A stretch of DNA of 64,000 nucleotides from a virus. The position numbers and the translations under genes are program-made. The DNA lies in IMG/VR virus record IMGVR_UViG_3300033571_007861, positions 1 through 64,000 of that record. One strand, written 5' to 3'. The notes under the pieces were generated by a model that was given only the letters and a program-made list of their open reading frames with translations, had not been told where the DNA came from and made no database searches. This document shows positions 1 to 6,969 of the stretch, one piece after another. The stretch's first letter is position 1, and each line of letters begins with the position of its first letter.

Positions 1-246
1 CTCGAACTAATACTGCCCGTTCACTGGGCCTGCGCTCTAATCAATGCCGACGAATCTGGATTAGAGGACGACGATCAAGAGGCTCTTGATAGTTTCGTAG
101 ATTGGATGATGCGTGAGTATGGTCAATGCTGGTGCATGGATGTTTCAGATGATCGTGGTGATTTTCGCAATTATCACGACGCTACTGATTTTGGTGTTTT
201 GGCTTGCGATGTTGCCACGTTCACGTTCGACATAACTAAACGGTGA
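1..246 (+). CDS. Small conserved phage/plasmid protein, 5' truncated
   Basis: The open frame runs from the first base of the window to a TGA at 244-246, so the start lies outside. The visible 81 residues contain LPVHWACALINADESGL followed by an acidic stretch and a short region with W, C and F residues. An 'L-P-x-x-x-A-x-x-L-x-N-x-D-x-S-G-L' start is known from small DUF6926-like proteins of phages and plasmids; this assignment is from memory and the function is unknown. It heads the run of small accessory genes and is followed 12 bases later by the next gene with a strong AAAGGAAAA ribosome site. Confidence 0.7.
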   Translation, partial: LELILPVHWACALINADESGLEDDDQEALDSFVDWMMREYGQCWCMDVSDDRGDFRNYHDATDFGVLACDVATFTFDITKR

Positions 247-258
247 AAGGAAAAGACA

Positions 259-534
259 ATGAGCCTTCAAAAATATCGCGCCGATATACAAGGCGAGACA
301 AAACTAAACGGTTCAATTCCGTTCTATGCAAGTTGGATGGGCGGGCCTTCTCTCGCCCTCATTCGTTTATGTCCAATTGACATGCCAGAAACATCGCCAC
401 GAACGGTCTACATAACCGGCGAACCCGACACATACTTTTCAATTCCAGCCGCGATAACCGTCAAACGCAAGACCGTGAAAGGTTTCGTTATGTGTGACGA
501 ACAAGGTTACACATTTCATCCGAATAAATTCTGA
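259..534 (+). CDS. Hypothetical protein, 91 aa
   Basis: ATG preceded by GAAAGGAAAA at the usual distance. The 91-residue product is soluble-looking, with no membrane segment and one Cys near the end. I do not recognise the family. It sits in the co-directional accessory cluster and shares the cluster's stereotyped ribosome site. The next start is about 25 bases downstream. Confidence 0.75.
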   Translation: MSLQKYRADIQGETKLNGSIPFYASWMGGPSLALIRLCPIDMPETSPRTVYITGEPDTYFSIPAAITVKRKTVKGFVMCDEQGYTFHPNKF

Positions 535-559
535 CCCTATATCGAGAAAGGAAACTAAA

Positions 560-883
560 ATGCCCTATTACTTTATCTCCACCGGCTTGCGCGGCGCATA
601 TTGTGACGGCGAGTCATACGTTGTCCATGCCAAGACACGGCGCGAATTAAAAGAGTGCATCGAAAGCGAGGCAAACGCCTATCGAGATGCGGGATATGTT
701 GGCGCGAATAAACGCGCCATTGCCAATATTGCAGCGGCACAATGGCGAGATAAAAAGAATCATCTCCCTTATTGTTTGCCGCTCGCGCCGTCACATGCTC
801 GCGACAATTACTGCCATGGCGTTTTTGTTTCGCCAGCAACGCGCGATGAATTTAAAGCTTATCAGAAGGAGTGTGAGAAATGA
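560..883 (+). CDS. Hypothetical protein, 107 aa
   Basis: The start is set at the ATG directly after GAAAGGAAACTAAA; a longer in-frame version from 494 would overlap the preceding gene and lacks such a site. The product begins MPYYFISTGLRGAYCDGES, is rich in Arg, Ala, His and Tyr, and has no membrane segment. The family is not recognised. Its TGA overlaps the next ATG in an ATGA arrangement, which suggests translational coupling. Confidence 0.75.
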   Translation: MPYYFISTGLRGAYCDGESYVVHAKTRRELKECIESEANAYRDAGYVGANKRAIANIAAAQWRDKKNHLPYCLPLAPSHARDNYCHGVFVSPATRDEFKAYQKECEK

Positions 884-1005
884 TGAAATTTATTTTTCAT
901 TGGTCATGGGACCATGGACACGCAGAAGTCATGTGCGCTCAACGTGGCCGCCCGGATCATACACAATCCGAATGGATTGTTCCCGGAACTTTGAACCTTA
1001 ACTAA
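880..1005 (+). CDS. Small hypothetical protein, 41 aa
   Basis: The ATG overlaps the stop of the preceding gene (ATGA) and follows AGAAGGAGTG. The product starts MMKFIFHWSWDHGHAEVMC and has clustered His and Trp residues. No family is recognised. The coupling and good ribosome site support a real gene. Confidence 0.6.
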   Translation: MMKFIFHWSWDHGHAEVMCAQRGRPDHTQSEWIVPGTLNLN

Positions 1006-1031
1006 CAACCCTCAAACGAAGGGAAACTGCA

Positions 1032-1232
1032 ATGAAAAAAGCAACAAACCCGATTAGTGGAGAAAAGGTTTTAATTCTGGACAAACCTACGCCCAAAAGC
1101 TTTTGGGCGTATCAAGCACCAGAAGCGCCGGCCAATCCGCCGGAGAATTTCAACGGGACTCGCGAGGAATGGTTGCAATTATCGCCCGGCTTTCGCCGCG
1201 AAATTGCGCGCCAGTCTAATCGTAAAGCTTAA
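1032..1232 (+). CDS. Hypothetical protein, 66 aa
   Basis: ATG after CGAAGGGAAACTGCA. The protein is Pro/Lys-rich in its first half (KPTPKSFWAYQAPEAPANPP) and ends basic. The family is not recognised. Its coding region carries a perfect 24-bp palindrome covering the KPTPKSF segment, unusual for coding sequence. Confidence 0.7.
   Translation: MKKATNPISGEKVLILDKPTPKSFWAYQAPEAPANPPENFNGTREEWLQLSPGFRREIARQSNRKA
1088..1111. repeat. Perfect 24-bp palindrome inside a gene
   Basis: The two 12-base halves (TACGCCCAAAAG and its exact complement) meet at a HindIII-like AAGCTT with no spacer. It lies inside the coding region of the 66-aa protein and is not followed by a T-run, so it is not an intrinsic terminator. 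It could be a protein-binding or recombination site or a cruciform. Role unknown. Confidence 0.7.
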
Positions 1233-1259
1233 TCCAAACCAAACGAAAGGAAACAAACC

Positions 1260-1841
1260 ATGTTCATCAATCTCTCATATATCAAAGCCGTCAACGTAGC
1301 AGCGTCAAAAGAAGATACGCGATACTACTTGAACGGGGTTTGCTTACAGGCAACCCGCGCAAACGGCGTTATCATGGTCGCAACGGACGGCCACCGTCTT
1401 ATGGCGATTCGCCAGACTGAAAACTATGACGGCGATGAAATAAATATAATCATCCCGCGCGCTATAATCGACGCAATAAAGATTCCAAAATTTATACCGG
1501 AAGGAGAATTGACAAAAATTGCGGATGATAAATGGTCGCTTGATATTGGCGGAGTCGCAACCACGTTTGCGCCCGTCGATGGCACATTCCCAGACTGGCG
1601 GCGCGTCGTGCCAGAAACATGTGACGGAACGCCCGCGACATTCAATGCGGCTTACTACGGTGACTTTGGCAAGATTGCAAAGATTCTTGGCAAGAGCGCA
1701 GAAAGCTTGTCAATAATTCACAATGGCGCGGGACCATCACTTGTAGACTTTGGCAACGACCTAGATGGTTTCGGAGTCATCATGCCGTTGCGTCGCCGTG
1801 TATCGCATGACGATTATGCCAAGCCGTCATGGGCCAAGTAA
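1260..1841 (+). CDS. Sliding-clamp-like protein (DNA polymerase III beta C-terminal type)
   Basis: The 193-residue product resembles part of the bacterial beta clamp (DnaN). It has the ATDGHRL strand (about residues 40-46), PVDGTFPDWRRVVP (about 107-120), and near the end GAGPSLVDFGNDLDGFGVIMPLR, which matches the beta-clamp end where an '...MPMR' strand closes the last domain. A full clamp has about 370 residues in three domains, so this covers roughly half. Short clamp-like proteins are known in phages. It could load as a higher-order oligomer, interfere with the host clamp, or compete for clamp-binding peptides; these are inferences. Start follows CGAAAGGAAACAAACC. Confidence 0.8.
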   Translation: MFINLSYIKAVNVAASKEDTRYYLNGVCLQATRANGVIMVATDGHRLMAIRQTENYDGDEINIIIPRAIIDAIKIPKFIPEGELTKIADDKWSLDIGGVATTFAPVDGTFPDWRRVVPETCDGTPATFNAAYYGDFGKIAKILGKSAESLSIIHNGAGPSLVDFGNDLDGFGVIMPLRRRVSHDDYAKPSWAK

Positions 1842-1878
1842 ACTAATCCAATCAATCCAAACATCAAAGGAAACTACA

Positions 1879-2253
1879 ATGTCTAATCTTGATCTTTCCG
1901 CCGACATTATCGACGTTCGTGACATTATCGAACGCATTGAAGAAATACAAAACATAGAGGAGAAACAGGAATACAAAGAAGCTAAAGACGAATTGAATAA
2001 CCTTCTCGCAATCATGAAAGAATTAGCATCAGTCGGCGGCGGCGATGAACAATGGCAAGGCGACTGGTATCCTATCACGTTGGTTGCTGATTCATATTTC
2101 ACCGACTATGCGCGCGAATTGCTAGAGGATTGTGGTGATATTTCAAAAGACCTTCCGCATTACATCGTCATAGATTGGCAAGCGACGGCGCGCAATATTC
2201 GTGTCGATTATACGCCCGTCACAATCGACGGCGCGACATATTGGACCCGGTAA
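1879..2253 (+). CDS. Conserved phage protein of unknown function, 124 aa
   Basis: Start chosen at the ATG after TCAAAGGAAACTACA; a longer frame would overlap the clamp-like gene. The N-terminal half (residues 8-50) is strongly charged and predicted coiled coil. The C-terminal half contains ADSYFTDYARELLEDCGDI and then HYIVIDWQATARNIRVDYTP. This FxDYAxELxED ... IDWxAxAxxxxxDYTxVxxDGxxYW pattern is common in small proteins of phages and mobile elements. Some carry an antirestriction annotation, but I cannot support a function here. Confidence 0.7.
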   Translation: MSNLDLSADIIDVRDIIERIEEIQNIEEKQEYKEAKDELNNLLAIMKELASVGGGDEQWQGDWYPITLVADSYFTDYARELLEDCGDISKDLPHYIVIDWQATARNIRVDYTPVTIDGATYWTR

Positions 2254-2286
2254 CATAATCACAACCAAACATAACAGGAGAGTAAA

Positions 2287-3144
2287 ATGACCTATCACAA
2301 TCGCAACCACAATACCGCCCTCACGAACGACGAAATTTATCGCTATGCGCCTTCTGTCTTTGCGACACAAGCGCATGATAGCAGGACGGAACGGTTCCGC
2401 CCTATCCCTACGATTCAGATTGTGGAATCGCTTCGTAAGGAAGGTTTCGAGGTTGTTAGCGCAGCGCAATCAAACACAAGGGATGCAAGTAAGCGAGACT
2501 TTACGAAACACTTGCTGCGCCTTCGTCATGTCAATGATCTTTCGAATGTCACGGCGCGCGATAAAATTAACGATACGCATGGCGAAATCATCTTAAAGAA
2601 CGGTAACGATGGTTCGTCGTCCTATCAATTACATGCGGGCGCATGGCGTGAGGTTTGCAGCAATGGACTCGTAGCTATGACGGAATTCTTCGACTGCATC
2701 CGCGTCAAACACATGGGAGATATTGAACGGGTCGCGTCTAATGTTATCGAAGGAACCTTTACGGTATTGCGTGAAACCGAAAGCATCCTTTCGGCGCGCG
2801 ATACTTGGTCTCAGATTCAAATGAGTCATGAAGCGCGCATGGCGTTCGCAGAGGCGGCGCATGTTGTTCGCTTTGGCGATAGTGAAGGAAAGGTAGAGAC
2901 GCCTATCAAGCCTAGCCAATTGCTTATCCCGCGTCGTTCTTATGACAAGGCGACTGATCTATTCACCGTCTATAATGTTGTTCAAGAGAACGCCATCAAG
3001 GGCGGATTGCGAGGCTATAATCAGAAAACAGGACGACGCACGACGACTAAAGTGATCAATAATCTTGATAATGACGTAAAGATCAACAAGGCTTTGTGGA
3101 AGCTTGCTGATTACTTTGCAGCGCAAGTAAAGAGCGCCGCCTAA
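2287..3144 (+). CDS. DUF932-family protein
   Basis: The 285-residue product shows the DUF932 pattern. An N-terminal segment with YAPSVFATQAHDSRTERFRPIPT is followed by a central region with HAGAWREVCSNGLVAM (about 116-131), then MSHEARMAFAEAA and a C-terminal helix region ending KALWKLADYFAA. DUF932 proteins are widespread on plasmids and phages; their molecular role is not established. The start follows AACAGGAGAGTAAA. An intrinsic terminator follows the stop, so this gene ends a transcription unit. Confidence 0.85.
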   Translation: MTYHNRNHNTALTNDEIYRYAPSVFATQAHDSRTERFRPIPTIQIVESLRKEGFEVVSAAQSNTRDASKRDFTKHLLRLRHVNDLSNVTARDKINDTHGEIILKNGNDGSSSYQLHAGAWREVCSNGLVAMTEFFDCIRVKHMGDIERVASNVIEGTFTVLRETESILSARDTWSQIQMSHEARMAFAEAAHVVRFGDSEGKVETPIKPSQLLIPRRSYDKATDLFTVYNVVQENAIKGGLRGYNQKTGRRTTTKVINNLDNDVKINKALWKLADYFAAQVKSAA

Positions 3145-3158
3145 TCAAACCACAATCG

Positions 3159-3192
3159 ACACTGGCGCGAGAATATTGCGCCAGTGTTTTTG
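3159..3192 (+). terminator. Intrinsic terminator after the DUF932 gene
   Basis: A 10-bp perfect stem (ACACTGGCGC / GCGCCAGTGT) with a 9-base loop is followed by TTTTTG. It lies 14 bases past the DUF932 stop. Confidence 0.85.
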
Positions 3193-3213
3193 TAAATAGG
3201 AAAGGGAAACAAA

Positions 3214-3696
3214 ATGAAAACCGCAACCGTCACGATTTACAAATTCGAGGAATTATCAGACGACGCAAAGGAGAGGGCGCGCCAATGGTGGCGCGATACT
3301 ATGGATTATGGGTGGCATGATGAATCACTGGATAGCGTCAAAACCTTTTGCGCTTTCTTCAATGTGAAGCTTACATATTGGCAAGTCGGCGCGTTCATGC
3401 CTTACGAATATAAAACCGACGCGACTAACGAAAACTTTCGCGGTCTTAAACTAAAAGACTTTGACCGCGACAACATGCCAACGGGTTATTGTCTTGACTG
3501 TGACCTATGGCAAACCTTTTACGATGAATTCAAAAAGACCAGTGACGCGAAACATGCTTTCGACATGGCGCTAGATGCAGCGTTCAAAACATGGCGCAAT
3601 GATATCGAATATCAATACAGTGACGAAGCAACGGACGAATCGATCATCATGAACGAATATGAGTTTTTCGAAAACGGAAAGCGCGCTGCTTTCTAA
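3214..3696 (+). CDS. Conserved phage protein with 'YKFEELSDDAKERA' start, 160 aa
   Basis: The N-terminus reads TVTIYKFEELSDDAKERARQ, a sequence type found in many phage proteins, sometimes labelled as an antitoxin-like N-terminus without experimental support. The middle is rich in aromatic and acidic residues (FRGLKLKDFDRDNMP, CLDCDLWQTFYDEF) and the C-terminus is acidic. Start follows GGAAAGGGAAACAAA, just downstream of the terminator. Confidence 0.75.
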   Translation: MKTATVTIYKFEELSDDAKERARQWWRDTMDYGWHDESLDSVKTFCAFFNVKLTYWQVGAFMPYEYKTDATNENFRGLKLKDFDRDNMPTGYCLDCDLWQTFYDEFKKTSDAKHAFDMALDAAFKTWRNDIEYQYSDEATDESIIMNEYEFFENGKRAAF

Positions 3697-3722
3697 TCAT
3701 CAAACTAGAGAAAGGAAACACA

Positions 3723-3890
3723 ATGGCAAAGCGCAAAACGAGCAATGCTGATCTTGATGACTTTATGTCATATCTCAAAAATCTGACCGACGCACAGATT
3801 TATGGTGTTATCGAAAAGGAAGAAAGCGCAGGGCGTAATTTATATGCGGCGCTTGCTTATATCGAATTAGGTCATCGTCTTAACAAGTGA
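3723..3890 (+). CDS. Small hypothetical protein, 55 aa
   Basis: ATG after GAGAAAGGAAACACA. The 55-residue product has a basic N-terminus (MAKRKTS) and an amphipathic helical body with LKNLTDAQIYGVIEKEESAGR. Family not recognised. Spacing to both neighbours and the stereotyped ribosome site support it. Confidence 0.7.
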   Translation: MAKRKTSNADLDDFMSYLKNLTDAQIYGVIEKEESAGRNLYAALAYIELGHRLNK

Positions 3891-3902
3891 AAGGAAACTA
3901 AA

Positions 3903-4223
3903 ATGAAAACCAAAATATCCCGTGACCTTCGTGGCGCATGGCAGGGTCAATCGTATGTCCCTCTCGAAAACAATAGAGCAATCAGAGTAGGAACAATCAA
4001 AACACATTCAGGCGCAATCGTATCAAGCGCAACGGTCGTCAATATGGAAAGCATGGGATTTTCTTACATGCCTTTCAGCGACTATAGCAAGCGCCTAATA
4101 GTCTCTAATGTGCGCGCAACGGAAAAGGCAATAACAGAACAACATACAAAGGCAATCGAAATGGTTGCTGATATTATGCCAGAGATTGCGGCTTTCTATG
4201 CAGCAAAAGAGGAAGCCGCATGA
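3903..4223 (+). CDS. Hypothetical protein, 106 aa
   Basis: ATG after GTGAAAGGAAACTAAA. Predicted to be mixed alpha/beta, with a C-terminal helix carrying EKAITEQHTKAIEMVADI. No membrane segment, no Cys. Family not recognised. Its stop overlaps the start of the next small gene (ATGA). Confidence 0.7.
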   Translation: MKTKISRDLRGAWQGQSYVPLENNRAIRVGTIKTHSGAIVSSATVVNMESMGFSYMPFSDYSKRLIVSNVRATEKAITEQHTKAIEMVADIMPEIAAFYAAKEEAA

Positions 4224-4324
4224 CACTGGATAAATCACCCGAACATCTTGCATGGCTTTTGACGCTAACAAAATTCACGAAAGACGACCATGATCTTTTG
4301 TGGATTGCGATTTATTTTTGGTGA
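4220..4324 (+). CDS. Small hypothetical protein, 34 aa
   Basis: Starts at the ATG overlapping the preceding TGA, with AGAGGAAG upstream. The product MTLDKSPEHLAWLLTLTKFT... ends WIAIYFW. Supported only by coupling and spacing. Confidence 0.45.
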   Translation: MTLDKSPEHLAWLLTLTKFTKDDHDLLWIAIYFW

Positions 4325-4345
4325 GACACAAGGAAAGGAAACAAA

Positions 4346-4774
4346 ATGCCCCAGTTTATCCTAAACGAAAACGCAGACACATCGTCAATCATGCTCGATG
4401 ACTTTACGCATGGTTATATCGAAGCAATGTTCTTTACGAACGGTGACACTGGAGACGACGACGAAACATCGCTTAACGATCTTGGCGTTGCTGCTATAAC
4501 GAAAGAAAGCATGGCGTCGATTAAAGCCGATTGCGCGCGCTTTGTTGGTGATGCAGCAACATTGCTAGAAGAAGCGATTGACAGGGGCTACTCACTTGAA
4601 CAAGCCGGTCGTGATTTTTGGTTTACGCGCCAAAACCATGGCGTCGGTTTCTGGGATAGAGAGGAGTTGAACGGCGACGAAACTAAAACAGACTTAGGAG
4701 AGAAGCTTACAGAAACGGCGCACAAGTTTGGAGAGGCTTGTGTTTGTGTTTGTGGGGATGAAATCATCTATTGA
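4346..4774 (+). CDS. Hypothetical protein, 142 aa
   Basis: ATG after GGAAAGGAAACAAA. The acidic 142-residue protein contains GDDDETSLNDLGVAAITKES and a region RDFWFTRQNHGVGFWDREE near 90-110. Proteins with a 'FxxTRxGHGxGFWDR' motif are frequent in phages and of unknown role; the match here is clear. The C-terminus has two Cys in ACVCVCGDE. Confidence 0.75.
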   Translation: MPQFILNENADTSSIMLDDFTHGYIEAMFFTNGDTGDDDETSLNDLGVAAITKESMASIKADCARFVGDAATLLEEAIDRGYSLEQAGRDFWFTRQNHGVGFWDREELNGDETKTDLGEKLTETAHKFGEACVCVCGDEIIY

Positions 4775-4784
4775 GGGAAACATC

Positions 4785-4958
4785 ATGCAACCCAAAAACA
4801 TAAAAGCCGCTTTCGTGCGCGGCAAGCGCGCCGCGCTATCAAAGAAGGACAAAGCAAATCCGTTTCACCCTACTGTCAGTCGCGCCGAATACGAAACATG
4901 GTCGCGCGCTTTTGCAAAATGGACTGAAATCTGGAAACAAAGAGAGCAAACAAAATGA
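4785..4958 (+). CDS. Small RMF-like protein, 57 aa
   Basis: Start at the ATG after TGAGGGAAACATC. The pattern 'xxAFVRGKRAALSKKDKANPFHP ... W..AF..W' (residues 6-50) resembles the ribosome-modulation-factor-like fold, which is common in tiny phage proteins. Binding to ribosomes is not shown. It overlaps the next gene by four bases (ATGA). Confidence 0.6.
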   Translation: MQPKNIKAAFVRGKRAALSKKDKANPFHPTVSRAEYETWSRAFAKWTEIWKQREQTK

Positions 4959-5470
4959 AAACGACGACGCTAAACCGAATCCGTGCACATTCGCCTTGCA
5001 AAGATTCATGGGAGAATCTTTTAAAGGGACTGGGCAAAACGCAAGCCGATAACGAGCCGCTTGCCTTTGCGACGATTCTTGAAATTTGCGGTCTTGATGA
5101 TGCCTTATGGGCTGCAAGGGCTGAGCCCCAATACAACTGGCGACTCCTTGCCGTTTTTTATGGCCGCCGGGTGCAACACTTGAATTCCGATCCGCGAGTC
5201 TCCGGCTGTTTGGACGTTGCCGAGCGTTATGCCAACGGGCAGGCGACAGATGAGGAATTGACCGCCGCATGGGCCGCCGCATCGGACGCCGCACGGGACG
5301 CCGCACGGGCCGCCGCAGGGGCCGCATGGGCCGCATCGGACGCCGCAGGGGATGCCGCATGGGACGCCGTATGGGTCGCCGTATGGGTCGCATGGGCCGC
5401 ACGGGCCGCAGCAGGGGACGCCGAAAGAAAAGAGCAAGAGAGACTCTTCCTCGAATTCGTCAGCAAGTAG
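4955..5470 (+). CDS. Ala/Trp/Asp-rich repeat protein, 171 aa
   Basis: Two parts. Residues 1-105 form a folded-looking domain (TTLNRIRAHSPCKDSW, then LDDALWAARAEPQY, then VAERYANGQATDEEL). Residues 106-155 are a low-complexity run built from A-A-x-D-A-A and A-A-W-A-A steps, predicted as one long amphipathic helix, followed by an acidic/basic tail. I recall this architecture in phage and bacterial proteins with strongly variable repeat number; the function is unknown. Start overlaps the preceding stop. Confidence 0.75.
   Translation: MKTTTLNRIRAHSPCKDSWENLLKGLGKTQADNEPLAFATILEICGLDDALWAARAEPQYNWRLLAVFYGRRVQHLNSDPRVSGCLDVAERYANGQATDEELTAAWAAASDAARDAARAAAGAAWAASDAAGDAAWDAVWVAVWVAWAARAAAGDAERKEQERLFLEFVSK
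5262..5421 (+). repeat. Degenerate GC-rich repeat encoding AAxDAA/AAWAA
   Basis: About 160 bases made of variants of GCCGCATGGGCC and GACGCCGCACGG in a 12-15-base rhythm. Stop-free frames exist on both strands here because of the composition; only the + frame continues a gene with an independent N-terminal domain. Copy number is likely to vary by slippage or recombination. Confidence 0.7.
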
Positions 5471-5481
5471 GAGAAAGAAAA

Positions 5482-5661
5482 ATGAAAACCTACCTAGTGC
5501 AATGGTCAATTGACATCGAAGCCGAAACGCCTCGCGAAGCGGCGGAAAAGGCTAGAGAGATTCAACTTGATCCTGAATCTTTCGCAACTCATTTCTCGGT
5601 TCGTGTCTCAAAGAACCTAGATTTATATATCAATGTCGATCTTAAGGACGAAGAAGAATGA
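5482..5661 (+). CDS. Small hypothetical protein, 59 aa
   Basis: Start at the ATG after AGGAGAAAGAAAA; upstream in-frame codons belong to the repeat region. The product begins MKTYLVQWSIDIEAETPREAAEKAREI, a beta strand then helix, typical of the small 'xYxVxWxIDIxAxsPxEAA' phage proteins of unknown function. Ends KDEEE. ATGA-type overlap with the next ORF. Confidence 0.7.
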   Translation: MKTYLVQWSIDIEAETPREAAEKAREIQLDPESFATHFSVRVSKNLDLYINVDLKDEEE

Positions 5662-5735
5662 TGAATCTATATCTCGCACTCGCAATTCGTGGCGCACAAA
5701 TCGCTGTGCTGCTAACCATTGCAGCCATGTGGTAA
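5658..5735 (+). CDS. Tiny membrane peptide, 25 aa
   Basis: ATGATG overlaps the preceding stop. The peptide MMNLYLALAIRGAQIAVLLT... ends in MW and is a single predicted membrane helix. Supported only by coupling and composition. Confidence 0.35.
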   Translation: MMNLYLALAIRGAQIAVLLTIAAMW

Positions 5736-5760
5736 TGCAATATCAAAAGGAGCAATGATA

Positions 5761-6141
5761 ATGCAACGGCCTTTCGTAAACCTAAGCGCCAAAGACTACG
5801 GCCTTAAAGACCATCCCGATTCGTTCAAAGCGGCAAAGGAAATAAACGCAACGATTCTAGATGTGATTGATCTGCAATATATGTCATATGAAAATAAATG
5901 GCTGGCGATCTATCAGACATTACAAAAGCACAAAAACCTTGGCGCTGTAAATCAGCAAGCTTTAGACGCTATCGAAAGCGTTTTCTTTCTCAACGGAATT
6001 GAGACGATGAAAAGCAAAGCGCCCAACAATGCGCTTGAAACAAATGCGACAGACGCAAGCGCAAAGGATGGCAGATTATTCTTCGCCGCCGTTGCAGGTA
6101 TGATTGCGCTTGTGGGTTGTGTCTTTTTGGTTGTGGGTTAG
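5761..6141 (+). CDS. Hypothetical protein with C-terminal membrane anchor, 126 aa
   Basis: Start set at the ATG 8 bases after AAAAGGAG (an ATG at 5755 is too close to the site). The soluble N-terminal region includes KDYGLKDHPDSFKAAKEIN and a helical middle; the last 20 residues (AAVAGMIALVGCVFLVVG) form one membrane helix. A tail-anchored inner-membrane protein is inferred. Family not recognised. Confidence 0.7.
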   Translation: MQRPFVNLSAKDYGLKDHPDSFKAAKEINATILDVIDLQYMSYENKWLAIYQTLQKHKNLGAVNQQALDAIESVFFLNGIETMKSKAPNNALETNATDASAKDGRLFFAAVAGMIALVGCVFLVVG

Positions 6142-6157
6142 ATGAGGGGAAAACATC

Positions 6158-6361
6158 ATGAAAGACATCGAAACAGTAATCCTCGAACTAACGCCATATG
6201 AAGCGGCGATTTTGCGTCATGCCTTGCTTCAAATAACAATTGAATGGCGTCACGGTCTCAGCATAGAGACAGCGAAACAAATAAACAGCGCTTTAGAGAA
6301 AGCAGGGATTAGATTTTTGTGGCCTAACGAAGTGGAGAAAGGCAAAATACTCAAAAATTAA
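6158..6361 (+). CDS. Small protein with 'ILELTPxEAA' motif, 67 aa
   Basis: ATG after GAGGGGAAAACATC. The N-terminus VILELTPYEAAILRHALL recurs in a second protein of this window (16486-16761, IILELTPREAAVIFDVV), so the two are probable paralogues. Function unknown; no membrane segment. Confidence 0.7.
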   Translation: MKDIETVILELTPYEAAILRHALLQITIEWRHGLSIETAKQINSALEKAGIRFLWPNEVEKGKILKN

Positions 6362-6389
6362 CTTCTCGCAATTAAAGGAGCAAACAACC

Positions 6390-6701
6390 ATGAAACAACG
6401 ATTCAAAACAAGCGGCCAAATGGATTATGAATTCGAGGGACTGTTGCTTGATGATAGTGACAATTTCTACAACGGTTCAGCGCTCATTGTTTATGAGTAT
6501 GAGCCTTCTGATCCTGAAGTCGGAATCTTTAGCGCTGGATTCGGGTGGAATTTCGAGAACATCACACTTGAAATAGGCGGACACAAAATCGCGATTGATT
6601 GGCGGCGCAATCAATCTTTGTTTGATGATATTGAGAAAGCGATCATCAAACAATATGGCGATCACATATCAAGTGAAGTTGAGAGTCACGCGGAACTTTA
6701 A
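6390..6701 (+). CDS. Hypothetical protein, 103 aa
   Basis: ATG after AAAGGAGCAAACAACC. Beta-rich, acidic product with a GFGWNFENITLEIGGHKIAI segment and a short C-terminal helix. Not recognised. Confidence 0.65.
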   Translation: MKQRFKTSGQMDYEFEGLLLDDSDNFYNGSALIVYEYEPSDPEVGIFSAGFGWNFENITLEIGGHKIAIDWRRNQSLFDDIEKAIIKQYGDHISSEVESHAEL

Positions 6702-6720
6702 CTAGCAGGGAGCAAAAACA

Positions 6721-6954
6721 ATGAAAACATGTGATACTTGCGCGCTTTTACAAGATGCAAAACCAGAACATGAAGCATATTATATTTGCACTTGGCATTT
6801 TTCTGAGCCATTGCCATCAAACGCGCTTACTTGGCACACTTATCGTTTAAAAGACGCTTTATCTAGCGATTCTGATAGATGGATTCCAAAAGAGATGATT
6901 GCTGGCAAAGCAAAAAAATACCTAAAAGAATGCCCCGCACATAAACCAAAGTAA
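6721..6954 (+). CDS. Small Cys-containing protein, 77 aa
   Basis: ATG after GCAGGGAGCAAAAACA. CDTCALLQD at the N-terminus, YYICTWHF in the middle and a final ECPAHKPK give CxxC ... CxxH ... CxxH spacing, suggesting a zinc-binding fold. Phages often carry small proteins with this 'CDTCxLL ... Y.C..H' arrangement. Function unknown. Confidence 0.7.
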   Translation: MKTCDTCALLQDAKPEHEAYYICTWHFSEPLPSNALTWHTYRLKDALSSDSDRWIPKEMIAGKAKKYLKECPAHKPK

Positions 6955-6969
6955 ACAGGAGCAAAGATC

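Noticed and set aside
4839-5509. Long open frames on the minus strand over the Ala-rich repeat gene
   Set aside because: They result from the GC-rich repeat (Arg/Pro/Met or Cys/Gly/Pro runs) and have no own ribosome sites; the + frame has an independent N-terminal domain.
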